Of a stretch of DNA of 64,000 nt, positions 33,637 through 44,099 are shown in pieces. Source of the DNA: Orientallactaga sibirica (taxonomy: Eukaryota > Chordata > Mammalia > Rodentia > Dipodidae). Made by a program: the position numbers and the translations under genes. A model generated the notes under the pieces. It had not been told where the DNA came from, searched no databases, and was given only the letters and a program-made list of their open reading frames with translations. Where the stretch lies: contig JAEOAD010000012.1 in assembly GCA_036365145.1 (NCBI GenBank), positions 43,903,001 through 43,967,000 of the forward strand, read 5' to 3'. Position 1 is the first letter of the stretch; each line of letters opens with the position of its first letter.

Positions 33637-34565
33637 TTAAAATTAAAATGTTAAAATAAATAAATAAATGTAGAAAAAGTCTAATTTTTAGAAACTTTAA
33701 AATAAATTGGGCAAATAGAAGCAGAGAAATGAATACTTATTGTAAATAGCATAAAGTCAAAATATTTCTGAAAGTATAGTTAGAGAGCAAAATTCAGGGC
33801 ACATAGGGCCAAAACAAATAAAATACAAAGAAGGTCACCCAATAATAAAATAATTATATAGATTTATAAAGGGAATAAAACATCAAAATGAAAATTTAAA
33901 TAAAATAAAGTAAAAAAGTTTGCTAACTGTGCAGTATATATGGGGAAGGAAGCAAAAGAAAGCTTAAGAAAGTGTTTCAGAAGTTGAAGATTATATGGTC
34001 CTAGCTTCAGCCCCAAATAAATTTGAAATTGTTAAAGATGCTGTGGGCTGGCCACTGCTGCAATCTAACAATGTAATCTAGAAAATCCATCATAAAAAGA
34101 AGCTACCTGCAAGAGCATCTAACCCCAAGACAACCCTCAAAACAAAAACAAAAGTACTGCTTAACTGCCTTCTTCTAGATTTTATTCACATAAGGCCCAA
34201 GGTGATGCAGTTTCAAATCTGATTTTTTGGAACTACAGGCACAGCCATTATGCATCATATATTGTTGTATAGTCTTCTGACTATAGTGGAAACTGAATCA
34301 ATCTATTACATTTCAATGTCCTAACATTTGATTAGGCTGATAGAGGATGCTTTTGACTTCTCACATGGTTGGAGTTAAGGGGTGGTAGATATGGAGTCAC
34401 ATAAAGGCTTCTCCTCTCACATGTTTGGCTGATGCTGATGTCATCAGTCCCTGACAATGCTCCCCTTGCTGTGAGCTGGAACATGCTAGACTTGTCTAGC
34501 AATAACATCTGGTTCCATGTTTGTGGATTTATAAAACCAACCACATATTAAAAATATTTAAAACA
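33637..34565. other. A-rich sequence, nothing recognised
   Basis: No repeat or gene that I can name. Confidence 0.5.
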
Positions 34566-34780
34566 GGGCCTGGGAAGTTTGCTCGGCGGTTAAAGGTGCT
34601 TGCTTGCAAAGCCAGATGGTGGGTTTCAATTCCCCAGGACCCAGATAAAGCCAAATGCACAAAGCAGGATATGTATACAAAGTTTGTTTTCAAGGGCAAA
34701 AGGACATGAAACACCCACATACTCTCTCTCTTCCTTCCTCTCCTTCTCCCTCTATCTCTATTTTATATAAATACATTTTT
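34566..34780 (+). mobile_element. tRNA-SINE, diverged
   Basis: GGGCCTGGGAAGTTTGCTCGGCGG head with A-box, GGTTTCAATTCCCC B-box, CT-rich part. Its right half is unusually changed (AAGTTTGTTTTCAAGGGC). Confidence 0.8.
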
Positions 34781-34794
34781 AGAAATATATTTGA

Positions 34795-35060
34795 AACAAA
34801 CACTGGGTCTCTGCTGAACATGTATGGATGTTTTTATCATTATCTCCTAAACAGCGTGCAATACAACCACTACTTAAACAGCATTTACATTGCATTAAAT
34901 ATTACAAGTTATTTTAAAAAGGCTTATGTAGTATATGAAAGAGTATGCTCCTGGAAATTGTATTCAACATCATACAAGGGTTTTGAGCTGTTGCAGATTT
35001 GGGCATCTACAAAGAGGCTAGGATTGATCCATTCCCCACCCCATGGAGATCAAGGGCTAA
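34795..35060. mobile_element. MER2-like DNA transposon (Tigger group), nonautonomous
   Basis: A long colinear match by eye: GGGTCTCTGCTGAACATGTATGG, CATTATCTCCTAAACAGCG, CAGCATTTACATTGCATTAAATATTAC, GGGCATCTACAAAGAGGCTAGGATTGATCC, CCCCATGGAG. MER2 is shared by placental mammals, so this is an ancient copy. The long plus-strand frame at 34655-35143 crosses it and the SINE before it and is not a gene. Confidence 0.75.
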
Positions 35061-35200
35061 TTGCATATTGCCTGGATTTGATAACAGCATCATCAGTAGT
35101 TTCCAAGGCAACCATTGGGAAGAAAGCCAAGTGGATGCTGTAACATTGTTCATAAAAGCATTGGGAGTAGTGCATAGTTACTTCTGTCTTGTTATGTAGT

Positions 35201-35544
35201 ATATTAGTCAGGACTCAGTCAGAACTACAGAAACAGAGCATGGCATATACTGGAGCTTATTTGAGGAATAAATTAGACAAGTTTGACAACCATTAGTTAT
35301 GGCAAGACAAAATTGGGACTCTTGGGTATGACTGTTATTGTTCACAGGAAGATGTCTCCATCAGAGAAGCCTCAGATCTGCTTTTTACAAATGGTTGAAT
35401 CAGATCTATTCAGTTTCTCTAGCTCATCCATCTCTTAAAGCCCACTGACTGTGGCTATGAAACACATTTGCAAAAACTTTCAGCCCACCAAGATTAGTGT
35501 TAGCTTGAATAACTAGGAACTATATCCTATCCAACTTGACACAT
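35201..35544 (-). mobile_element. ERVL-type LTR, old
   Basis: Begins TATTAGTCAGGACTCAGTCAG and ends CCAACTTGACACATAAAG, the ends of ERVL LTRs (MLT2 style) read backwards. Compare 55036-55523. Confidence 0.5.
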
Positions 35545-35560
35545 AAAGATGACAGTACCA

Positions 35561-35781
35561 GGGGCTGGAGAGATGGCTTAGTGGTTAAGCACTTGCCTGT
35601 GAACCTAAGGACCCCAGTTCAAGGCTCAATTCCCACACCCACATAAGTCAGATACACAAGGTAGCACATGCCTCTCAAGTTTGTTTGCAGTGGCTGGAGG
35701 CCCTGGTGTACCCATTCTCTCTCGCGCGCGCCTCCTTCTCTCTATGTCTGTCTGTTGCTAATAAATAAATAAATTTTTTAA
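35561..35781 (+). mobile_element. B2-superfamily tRNA-SINE, variant with doubled B-box region
   Basis: GGGGCTGGAGAGATGGCTTAG head, then CAGTTCAAGGCTCAATTCCC in place of a single B-box, CTCGCGCGCGCC in the CT part, AATAAATAAATAAAT tail. TSDs AAAGATGACAGTACCA (35545-35560) and AAAGATGACAATACCA (35782-35797), 15 of 16 identical. Confidence 0.95.
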
Positions 35782-35797
35782 AAAGATGACAATACCA

Positions 35798-36209
35798 TAT
35801 GTTATATTCATTTACATATGTGTGCATATATTTATGCCTAGTAAAATAACTATAATCCTGTCTTGAAGTTACATGCAAGTAGTTTTTTAAAATTTCCATT
35901 GATGAATCATTTTGTGTTTTTAATAATTTCTAGAGTATTAAATTTGTGTATACAGATATGTTTATGTTCAGCTTTATTAGTAATTGTTAATACATTTTGG
36001 GGTTTAAATTATTAACATAAATATTAGTGTCTAATAATATATTTTATAATCATTTATATACTCTTATATTCCTAGATCAAACTAGAGATACTCAAACCTA
36101 CCAGACACAAGAATTCCATGGTTACCAACTTTTAAGTAGTTCTTAATCACCACTTCCATTTGCATCATCCTTTACACATTGCTGTATTTACAAGACAGTT
36201 TGCAGCCTC
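35798..36209. other. AT-rich sequence, nothing recognised
   Basis: No gene or repeat signal. Confidence 0.5.
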
Positions 36210-36370
36210 AATTTAATGACAGATATGGTGGTTGAGAGCACTGTTTTCTGTCTGTCATCCCAGTGATCAGGGTGCCTATGTAAGTTAATGAGGAATTCAA
36301 GACAAGCCAACATAGCCAGTTCCAGGTCCACCTATGCTACAGGATAAGATTTTTATCTCTAATGACCAAA
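36210..36370 (+). repeat. Old B1-like remnant
   Basis: TCATCCCAGTGATCAGGGTGC, TAATGAGGAATTCAAGACAAGCC, ACATAGCCAGTTCCAGG follow B1 order with many changes. An AC/TACA simple repeat follows at 36378-36430. Confidence 0.45.
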
Positions 36371-36426
36371 CAAAACTACATATATATATACACACACACA
36401 TACATACATACATGTGTATGTACACA

Positions 36427-36735
36427 CATAGCTTGAGATATAGCTTAAGTGGTAAAGCACATGGCTTGCAAACATGAGAATCTGAGCATGTTACCCAGTG
36501 CCCTTTTAAATGCTGGGCGTGGTGATATGCACCTGTAATCCCAGCACTGGTCCTTAGCATTTGCTGGCTAGACAATCAAGGCTCATTTGTGAACACCCAT
36601 CAAAAAATGAGCCTATCTCAGAGGAGTGGATGAAGCACCTTAGCATAACACCTAGTTTATCCTGTGGCCTCCACATGCACACATACATACACACACATAC
36701 ACATACAGATGCATAAACACATACTTGACCACACA
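36427..36735 (+). mobile_element. B4-like composite (ID head plus B1)
   Basis: ID-like head (TAGCTTGAGATATAGCTTAAGTGGTAAAGC), then TGCTGGGCGTGGTGATATGCACCTGTAATCCCAGCACT as in B1, and an ACATACAC-rich end. Matches the rodent B4 plan. Confidence 0.6.
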
Positions 36736-36783
36736 AAAATTAATCAATCAGTTGATGAATGAACTGTAAGTTTAAGGTCATAA

Positions 36784-37104
36784 TTATTGCTGCATAAATA
36801 TTAGAGTCCCAGTTTCAGTCACCTCCACTTGAAGTCCAACATTTCCCTGGAAGTCTTTAACCAGCTCTTGGATACATTGTTCTGATGACTCAGAACAGTT
36901 TAATGACCCTCTTAAAACCCGAATAGAAAGAAACATTGACATTTGAGAGTGAATTTCTTCTGTTGTTCTATAGACAAGAACCTCAATGCCAGCTCCAGCT
37001 GTGTCACACTTAGACTTTGAAAAGTGAGCCTGTTTGCAGACCACAGCCCAAAGTATTTCAGGAAAGAGACTTGCAGTATTGAGGAAACATGGAGTCTTCT
37101 CCAC
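36784..37104 (-). other. Unassigned open frame, about 106 codons
   Basis: A frame outside known repeats that begins at a GTG rather than an ATG and ends at TAA. The translation has a mixed, non-repetitive composition (for example CDTAGAGIEVLVYRTTEEIH and QELVKDFQGNVGLQVEVTET), unlike the SINE shadows elsewhere. I do not recognise a family. Upstream in frame there is a stop at about 37123-37121, and no poly(A) or splice pattern is convincing. It could be one exon of a gene, part of a decayed retrocopy, or chance. Confidence 0.3.
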
Positions 37105-37365
37105 GGACTTTAGATTTCATATCTTTGCTTTTGCTTGGTTTTGCCTAAATCTGCATCAGCCACACATTCTTTATTTTTATTTTTTCTCACAAATGCACAC
37201 TTCAAAAATAATACTTTTAAAGAGGAGCCAATGAAATATAAAAATATGGATTTTAAACATTTACTTGAATGCAGGAAAACATCCTAATTTATGTAGAATA
37301 AATAACAAATAATAATAAATAATAAATATTACTGATATGTTTAAACTCACTTCTTATGTTTTCTT

Positions 37366-37400
37366 TTATTATTATTATTGTTATTATTATTGTTATTATT
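37366..37400. repeat. Microsatellite (ATT)n
   Basis: About eleven ATT/GTT units. Confidence 0.9.
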
Positions 37401-37404
37401 AACA

Positions 37405-37510
37405 ACATATTTCATATGAATATATCATGTTTTGGGACCCTCTTTTCCCTCTACCCTGCCCCCATTCTGCTGGGGACTCTCCAGTGATTTATAAGACAAT
37501 AATATATTTA
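37405..37510 (-). mobile_element. L1 3'-UTR-like fragment
   Basis: GGGACCCTCTTTTCCCTCTACCCTGCCCCCATTCTGC, then GGGGACTCTCC. It resembles the pattern at 41979 and 44100 but is short and diverged. Confidence 0.35.
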
Positions 37511-38145
37511 AGAGATTCTTTGCTACTAGAGAGTCTGTTTGCAGAACTTTAGATCACAAATGTGAGATCCAATGACTGTGTATAATAACAAGCTTGGAGC
37601 AGTTTCAATGTTCAGCATTCTGTGAATGCTTAGCCAAGCAAAAGCAAGTGAAAAATAGATCTAAATGTACAGTGCCTTGCCAAGCCTGTGTGTGACATGA
37701 AAGTTAAGCCTTCAAAAATAGCATGTAGTTTTAAACTTCCTTTTCTAAGGACCTTGTACTCATAAAGTATTTTCCTTTATTATAAGGAGGCCCAGTGAGT
37801 TAGGAAATTGAGCCCAAGACCATAAAACATATATTATTACCATTGTCAACATATAACACTAGGTCGCACAACATAAAATTCCATAGAATTGTGAGTATTT
37901 CACGCATCCATTAAATGTTACCCTGATGTAGAAATAAAATAAAATAATTCATGTGGAGATTTGTTGAAATATATTTAACTTAATGATTTAATAAAAAACA
38001 AGCCATTCATGTAAACTACTGACAGGTTCAGCTATGAATCTATCATAGGTATACTCAATCTGTATTGAAAGGATTTCAGATTGCATAGTAGGGCAGAGTT
38101 TTTCTAGCTGGATGGCATCCTCCTCTGAAAATTATTTCTTTATTT
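37511..38145. other. Nothing recognised
   Basis: AT-rich; a TSD-like TGAAAATTATTTCTT ends the stretch. Confidence 0.5.
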
Positions 38146-38374
38146 TTATCAATTTTATTTATTAATTAATTTGTTTGTTTGTTTGTTTATTTATTTGCAA
38201 GCAGAGAGAAATAGAAAGAAGAGAGACAGAGCACACCAGGGCCTCTGGCCACTGCAAATGAACTCCAGACGCATATTCCCCATATGCATCTGGTTTACGT
38301 GGGTCCTGGGGAATTGACTGGGTCCTTTGGCTTCACAAGCAAATGCTTAAGCCAGTAAGCCAGTTCTTCAGCCC
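38146..38374 (-). mobile_element. B2-superfamily tRNA-SINE, short form
   Basis: (TTTG/TTTA)n tail, CTCCAGACGCATATTCCCC, GCATCTGGTTTACGTGGG, CAGTTCTTCAGCCC. Imperfect TSD TGAAAA..ATTTCTTT at about 38127 and 38376. Confidence 0.92.
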
Positions 38375-39132
38375 ATGAAAAGCATTTCTTTTTCAAGTGG
38401 CATACATCGACATGAATTGTTGGAGGTATTGTTAGAGAAACTAGTGGCAATTCAGATGTGGTATAGTCTAGAAAAATATTTAAAGGATCTGTGACAACTT
38501 TTTCTAAAGTAAGTGAAGATTTGTCATGTAACAATGAGAAAAGACTGCTAAAGTAAATCCACGGTGCAAATATGAGCAATTCTTACAGCAAGAGGACTGT
38601 TCAATCAAATCATAGCATTTAGACCTGTCCAGCCATGGATATATCTTCCTAGCAGATACAAAAGCTTCCATTTTTTTTTTCTTTCCAGTGACAGTTTACA
38701 ATAATTGCAACAAAGACCCTCACCAGATCACTATTCAAGAACTCTACGTACATTAGCACAGAATTTCATAATGTCATAGTGGTTTAACAAAAATGGAAAA
38801 AATTGTCTCTTTAGAAAATAAGCTATTTATAAGTTAAGACACATCAGGAGTTATTTTCTGACAGGTAGAAATGTAAAACTGGGTAGAAACTATTAGTGAG
38901 ATGATGGAACAATATCTTGCATTCCTGGAAACATGAGCTACTTGATCCTGGGAATCTCCTTGCAATGTTAAGATTTTCATAGCTTAATAAAGATCCCTAA
39001 GGTAAGACTCAAGAAATCTCCACTGACATATTGCTTTTCTCCTGTTTGTTCATGAAAAACATTTAGTTTGACTTGGTTTTATGTTTCCCGAGTAATACTA
39101 TATTACATAGTAAGCTAAAGTTCCTCTAACTT
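38375..39132. other. Nothing recognised
   Basis: The minus frame 38295-38579 partly covers the SINE and shows no domain. Confidence 0.5.
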
Positions 39133-39231
39133 ATTTATTTAATTAAATATTTATTTATTTGTCACACAGAGAGGCAGATAGAGATACAGATAGATACATA
39201 GACAGACAGACAGACAGACAGACAGATAGAT

Positions 39232-39275
<44 letters not shown>

Positions 39276-39464
39276 GACAGATAGATAGATAGATAGATGA
39301 TAGATAGATAGGGAATAGGCCTGCCAGGGGTTCTAGCCACTACAAATGAATTCCATTCACATGCACCACCCTGGGCATCTGGGTTTCCATGAATGCTGGG
39401 GAAACAAACCTGGGTCCTTGGGCTTTGTAGGCAAGTGTCTTACCCACTAAACCATCTCCCCAGT
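39133..39464 (-). mobile_element. tRNA-SINE with expanded GATA/GACA tract
   Basis: ATTTATTTATTTGTCACACAGAG tail side, then the tetranucleotide array, then CACATGCACCACCCTGGGCATCTGG and CATCTCCCCAGTCC. The array replaces the usual GA tract. Confidence 0.9.
39177..39312. repeat. (GATA)n/(GACA)n array
   Basis: About 30 units, with six or so GACA units in a row at about 39200-39223 and GATA on either side. The minus frame 39155-39340 is only its translation. Confidence 0.95.
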
Positions 39465-39644
39465 CCTCCTGTAACTTATAAAACAATAGTAAAATAGGTT
39501 TTAGGTTGAAGAAAATGTTGAGTATTCACTATTACAAGTGAACAAGAAATGAAATGTGTGAAAAGATGAAATTGTGAGTATATATGCACAGAATATCACA
39601 CTTTTTAGCCTTTTCTAGTGATATGGTTTTAAGATGGGATTTGA

Positions 39645-39745
39645 AGCTGGCTATTGTGGTTCAAGACTATAATCTCAACAATTGAAAGTATGAAGCAGGA
39701 AGATTGATGGGGTTCCTAGTCATGCTGGAGTACAAAGTGAGATTT
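39645..39745 (+). repeat. Old B1-like remnant
   Basis: GGCTATTGTGGTTCAAGACTATAATCTCAACAATTG, GAAGCAGGAAGATTG keep B1 order, strongly diverged. Confidence 0.45.
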
Positions 39746-39874
39746 GATTTGAGAAGAGCTATGATTTAAGTTAGGATGAGATTTCTAGACAGAAAGGAAG
39801 ATTAGATGGGTGAAAATGTTTGGAAATTGCCAGAAAATCTTTAAGTGAGTATTCAGGACACATGGAAAAGGTAA

Positions 39875-40000
39875 TGATGGTGTGCCTAAGGGCTCAGTCA
39901 GAACATTACAGGTGTGGTGGTGTGCCCATGGCCTCAGCCAGCACACCGGAGATGTGATGCAAGTGTGATGAAACTGCCCATGGTCTGAGCACACTAGAAA
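39875..40000. repeat. Short minisatellite, about 40-bp unit, three copies
   Basis: GTGTGCC.AAGGGCTCAGTCAG, GTGTGCCCATGGCCTCAGCC and CTGCCCATGGTCTGAGCAC units follow each other, each with a preceding GTGATG-like segment. The third is the most diverged. Confidence 0.65.
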
Positions 40001-41544
40001 GAGAGAACTGATTCTGGGCGATTTTGTAAATGAAATTTTACTCTCTATAAGCCACTTGTTTTTATTTTGTCTATAGGTTTAATACTTGTGACAGAGACCA
40101 TGCAGCCAGCAAAATTCTGAAATATTCATTATCTAGACCTTTAAGAAGTGTGCTGACTGCTGTTATAAGGAATCATTGTGGAGCCTTAGAATGAAAAAAA
40201 AAAAAAAGAAAAGAAAAGAAAAAAAAAAGAGAAACATCTTGCCTATGGAAAACCTGTAAACTATTTTCCCTGAATCATGGAGTTTATTGCGTTTATTATT
40301 TTGGAAAGAAGTCACATGATGGGCCTTAGGATATTAAAGACAGGAAGGGCTCAGTGGAAGAGCAGGGAGATCCTACTGATTCACAGCAGCTAAATCTCTC
40401 GGGTGCAAGAAGGAGGTTGATTTACAGTTTATTTAAGTGGCAGTAATTATGACACCTGCGATGTGTGACATTTTGTATAACTTCCAGTATTATTTCATTT
40501 TTACTATTAAACAATCAATCTTGATATGGCTTTTAGGATTAGGAGAATAGTTAACTCTGTAAGTACAGGTGCTGTTCCTGGTAGATGGATGATATGTTAG
40601 AAGGGTTCTGTTCTTAGTACCTCAGCTTTTTAATTTGCTCATCTACTCATTTACTACTTCTTGGCCAAAAAGGAAATCCACTTTGAAAATCTATATTGCT
40701 GAGAAGTATGGTAAAATGTCATACCTCACCAAAAGTAGCCATATATAAGGCTGTTTCCAATTTTCCTTTGATCTGTGTCATCTTATAATTTTTAATATAA
40801 CAAAATTCTAGATGAACTTTACCATAAGTCAGGTTAAATTAACATCTGATAAATCCCATGTGATTAATAAAGTCTATTGCTATTAATAAAAATATAGCTT
40901 ATTTCAGAAACTATCAGCTTGAAATATATTGATTCTATTAGTATATCAAAGTGGTTTTAAAACTTATTTTTAGGGCTTTTGTTATTTAGTACTGTGATAA
41001 TCTTTAAACCACTTGGACTTCATTGATATTGCATAGGAGTCAAGATCAAATTTTCATGAAAATACAGAGAACAAGTTGGGAGCACATTAGCTTTAATGGC
41101 TGGAGATGAAAGTCTCAATATTTTTCTCTCTCGCTGTCTGTCTCTCTCCCTCCCTACTTCCCCCCTTTGCCTCTCTCCCTCCCTCCTTCCTTCTCCTTGT
41201 CATACCATATTTTAGTTTCTTAGTCTAAAGGTCCTAAGTCTTCCCATCATATTTGTGTTAGATTTAGAAAAAGTATATCAGAGCTTAATTAACATTCAAT
41301 GGTGGTTTTAATATCTCCATTTCATTTTTGTATCTCTAAAATCAGTTGGTTCTAAGTTTATTACCACACAGCAATAATTACTATATCTGCATTTTTATTT
41401 TGATGTTGTACAAGCAGTCGTCATTACTATACAATTACCTGCGGAGTCTATGGTCTATGGTATATGGCTATAAAATTTTTAATGTATAGAAAAAATGGTA
41501 TAGAAATTTATAACTATGATCAAATTCACTTACATTTTATGCTT

Positions 41545-41610
41545 TTTAAACTTTATTTGCATGTGTACATTTGTTTGGCATGGATGTTTTTGAGTAGGCA
41601 TGCTTGCAAG

Positions 41611-41651
<41 letters not shown>

Positions 41652-41835
41652 GTATGCAGGCATGGGGAAGCCAAAGGGCAATGTCAAGTGTCTTTTTCAT
41701 TTACTTTCCATCTTTTTTTTAGACATCGTCGCTCATTAAACCTGGAATTAGTCCATTCAGCTACACTAGTTAGCCAGCACACAAGCCTCAGTGTTCTTCC
41801 CAGTGGCTATGGCTGAGAATATTTAAGCAGTTGCT
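41545..41835. repeat. Rodent interspersed repeat, B4/RSINE-like
   Basis: Same order as 1966-2258: GT-rich start with GGCATGCTTGCAAGCATG, then a core, then a GTTGCTACACCATC end. Contains (TG)n. Confidence 0.4.
41613..41648. repeat. Microsatellite (TG)n
   Basis: Eighteen uninterrupted units. Confidence 0.97.
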
Positions 41836-41978
41836 ACACCATCTATAAACAGCCAGGTTGAAATAAAATTACATATTGTAAAGAAAACCAAGTAGAAGAT
41901 TGAAAAGAGTATCCTGAATTTTTGATATATTTATTAATTTATTTCAATTCTAGAGCTAAGTATACCAAATTAGAATTT

Positions 41979-42565
41979 ATTTTTTTATAATTTATTTTTT
42001 TACTTATATTATTCTAATTTTACATTCATAATGGTGACCCCATTATCCTCCTCCCTGTCCTCCATCTGCCAAAGGGACCCTCATCAATGGGGAATGTGGG
42101 TCATGCATTGTGGGGGTAGTCAAGAATTATGGGGGAAGGCCAAGTCTCTGTGCATAATGCCCCAGCTTGTGGCTCTAACATTCTTTCCGCCCCCTCTTCT
42201 GTGAATTTCCCTGAGCCACATTGGGGTCATTTTAGTTCTACTTCAGTGATGAGGTTTTGGGAACCTCTGTGTCTCTGGATATCTGGCTTAGTAGGAGTTG
42301 GATGTTCTCTGTGTTTATCTCCTTCAGCCTTTTTCTGGTGTCATGTGGGCGAGAAGAGGGCCTATGCATATAAAACTCCCTCTAAAATATCTATGGCCAT
42401 CCCCATCTATCTAGTACTAACTTCTCTCTCCGTTGGAGAATTTGCTTATCTTTTTCAGAAGGACAATGAATCTGAAGGGAGGACCAGCCAATCATAGCTC
42501 ACCAGGGCCCCAGCTGAAACCATAGAGTAATGCAGGGGGAGGGCAAGAGTACAGCGTGCTTGATG
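41979..42565 (-). mobile_element. 5'-truncated L1, 3' UTR only, with perfect TSD
   Basis: ACCAAATTAGAATTT flanks the segment at 41964-41978 and 42566-42580, 15 of 15 identical. The AT-rich tail lies at the left, so the element is on the minus strand. It shares most of its length with the segment at 44100 (TGGCTCTAACATTCTTTCC, GAGCCACATTGGGGTCATTTTAG, TTCAGTGATGAGGT). The plus frame 42129-42497 is a shadow. Naming it L1 3' UTR is inference from the tail, the TSD and the style. Confidence 0.75.
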
Positions 42566-42580
42566 ACCAAATTAGAATTT

Positions 42581-43779
42581 CTTTAATGAATGCAGGTTTA
42601 GATCACAATATAACCTTGTGTCTGAGCAGAAAAATTTCATTTCAAAATAGGTCACCCAAAAACTTCCTTCTCTTTCTGTCTATTAAAGGTATATAAAATA
42701 AAAACCACTATAAAATTATACCCATACATAAACCAAGTCCAAATTTCTACCCAAATGACAGGATCATCATCATTATCTCCTGAAAGTGTGGGATGAATAT
42801 ATGTTGAAAGGTTGGGAAAAGCATGTTAAATGACTAACAAGGAAGAAACTAAGAAGATCCTTTCCCAAAATGCTTCAGGGATTCTAACAGAGGTCTTAGT
42901 TAGGGTCTCTCGGCCTTGCCTTCCTCTGGGACATCTATTTGAGTAGTTACTAAGCTCTGTTGAAAATGTCCTTAAGCAAAAGGGAAAGACCTGTGATTGA
43001 AAACACTGGCTGTGAGATAGATCCCAATCTGGTCTGTAATCAACTGCTGAGTAGTCATTTGCTGTAGCAGACCTCTAAGCTAGTGTTGCTGAGGACAGCT
43101 GAAAACAACTCAATGTGGGGAATAAATTTAAAGACCCTTACTTTTTGTTTGACTGCTTCTGAAAGTTCACGTTACTTTAGAATTCAATTAGAAGTAAGAC
43201 AGTAGAAATTTTATTATAAAAGCAGAGTTTGAAAAGCTAGTATGTATTACAGTGAAACTGTTTCCTGTTTCACACCTCAAAATTGCATCATTATTATAAA
43301 TGGTCCTAATTGACAACTTGTCCTAGGTGTACTTGTCAAAACTTGTCCCAACTGTACTTAGTAGCTATAAAGTGACCTGCGATCCACCTGATAGTTACAC
43401 ACATTGCAGCCATTATTTAGGGAATTATAACAAGGAATTTCATTACAGTAAGATTCACTTAATTGATAACAATTGATAAGACCAGAAAACATCTGGCTAC
43501 TGAAAGTTAGAAACAAATTATCAACTATTATTTAGTTATCTGTTGGAATAATGTGCATGTGTGACAGTGAGGTTCTGTTGTACACGTGATCAGATTAGGA
43601 CTCTGGTGAGAGATATGCCCTTTGGGCAGATCTATAAGGCATATCTAGCAATTATTATCTAAGAGAAGAAGACCAACTTTCAGAATGGATAGCCCTTCTG
43701 GGTGGGGGGGAGACTGCAAATAAGGAAGCTGCAGGAGGTCTTGGATAATTCTTTTTTCTTGTCCATTGTCAGGGCTATT
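42581..43779. other. Nothing recognised
   Basis: No gene or repeat signal that I can support. Confidence 0.5.
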
Positions 43780-44030
43780 TGCTGGTGTGTACTTTTTGTC
43801 TAGCTCTCCTTGCTACTAGACATTGGAACCCAGCCTGCATCTGGGTTCATGGAGGAAGTAGCCTACACCCAGCTAAATAGATTCAGCATCTACCAGGTTC
43901 TTCAGCTCTCCATCTTGTGAACAGTTACTTCTGGGATGCATAATCAGCATCTCATGAGATAATTGAACAAATCCCCACCTTAATACATATTCTTTCTATC
44001 AGTTCTATAGAACCGTGACTGATCGAGTGT
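43780..44030 (+). mobile_element. ERVL-like LTR fragment, tentative
   Basis: CTCCTTGCTACTAGACATTGGAACCCAGCC, TCTCATGAGATAATTGAAC and TTCTATAGAACCGTGACTGA follow the order of old ERVL LTR 3' halves. Confidence 0.35.
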
Positions 44031-44099
44031 GTGAGAAGAATCTCATGTTTTCTCTAGGACAGATTTCCATTAAAATGCACTTCATCAGTGATTAATTTA

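Larger units (their letters stand above)
39465..41544. other. Mostly unique AT-rich sequence
   Basis: Apart from the two entries below, it holds an A-rich run (40195-40233) and a CT-rich tract (41122-41205). No gene seen. Confidence 0.5.

Noticed and set aside
34655..35143. The longest plus-strand frame (162 codons) as a gene
   Set aside because: It starts inside a tRNA-SINE and runs through a MER2-like transposon; its openness is chance.
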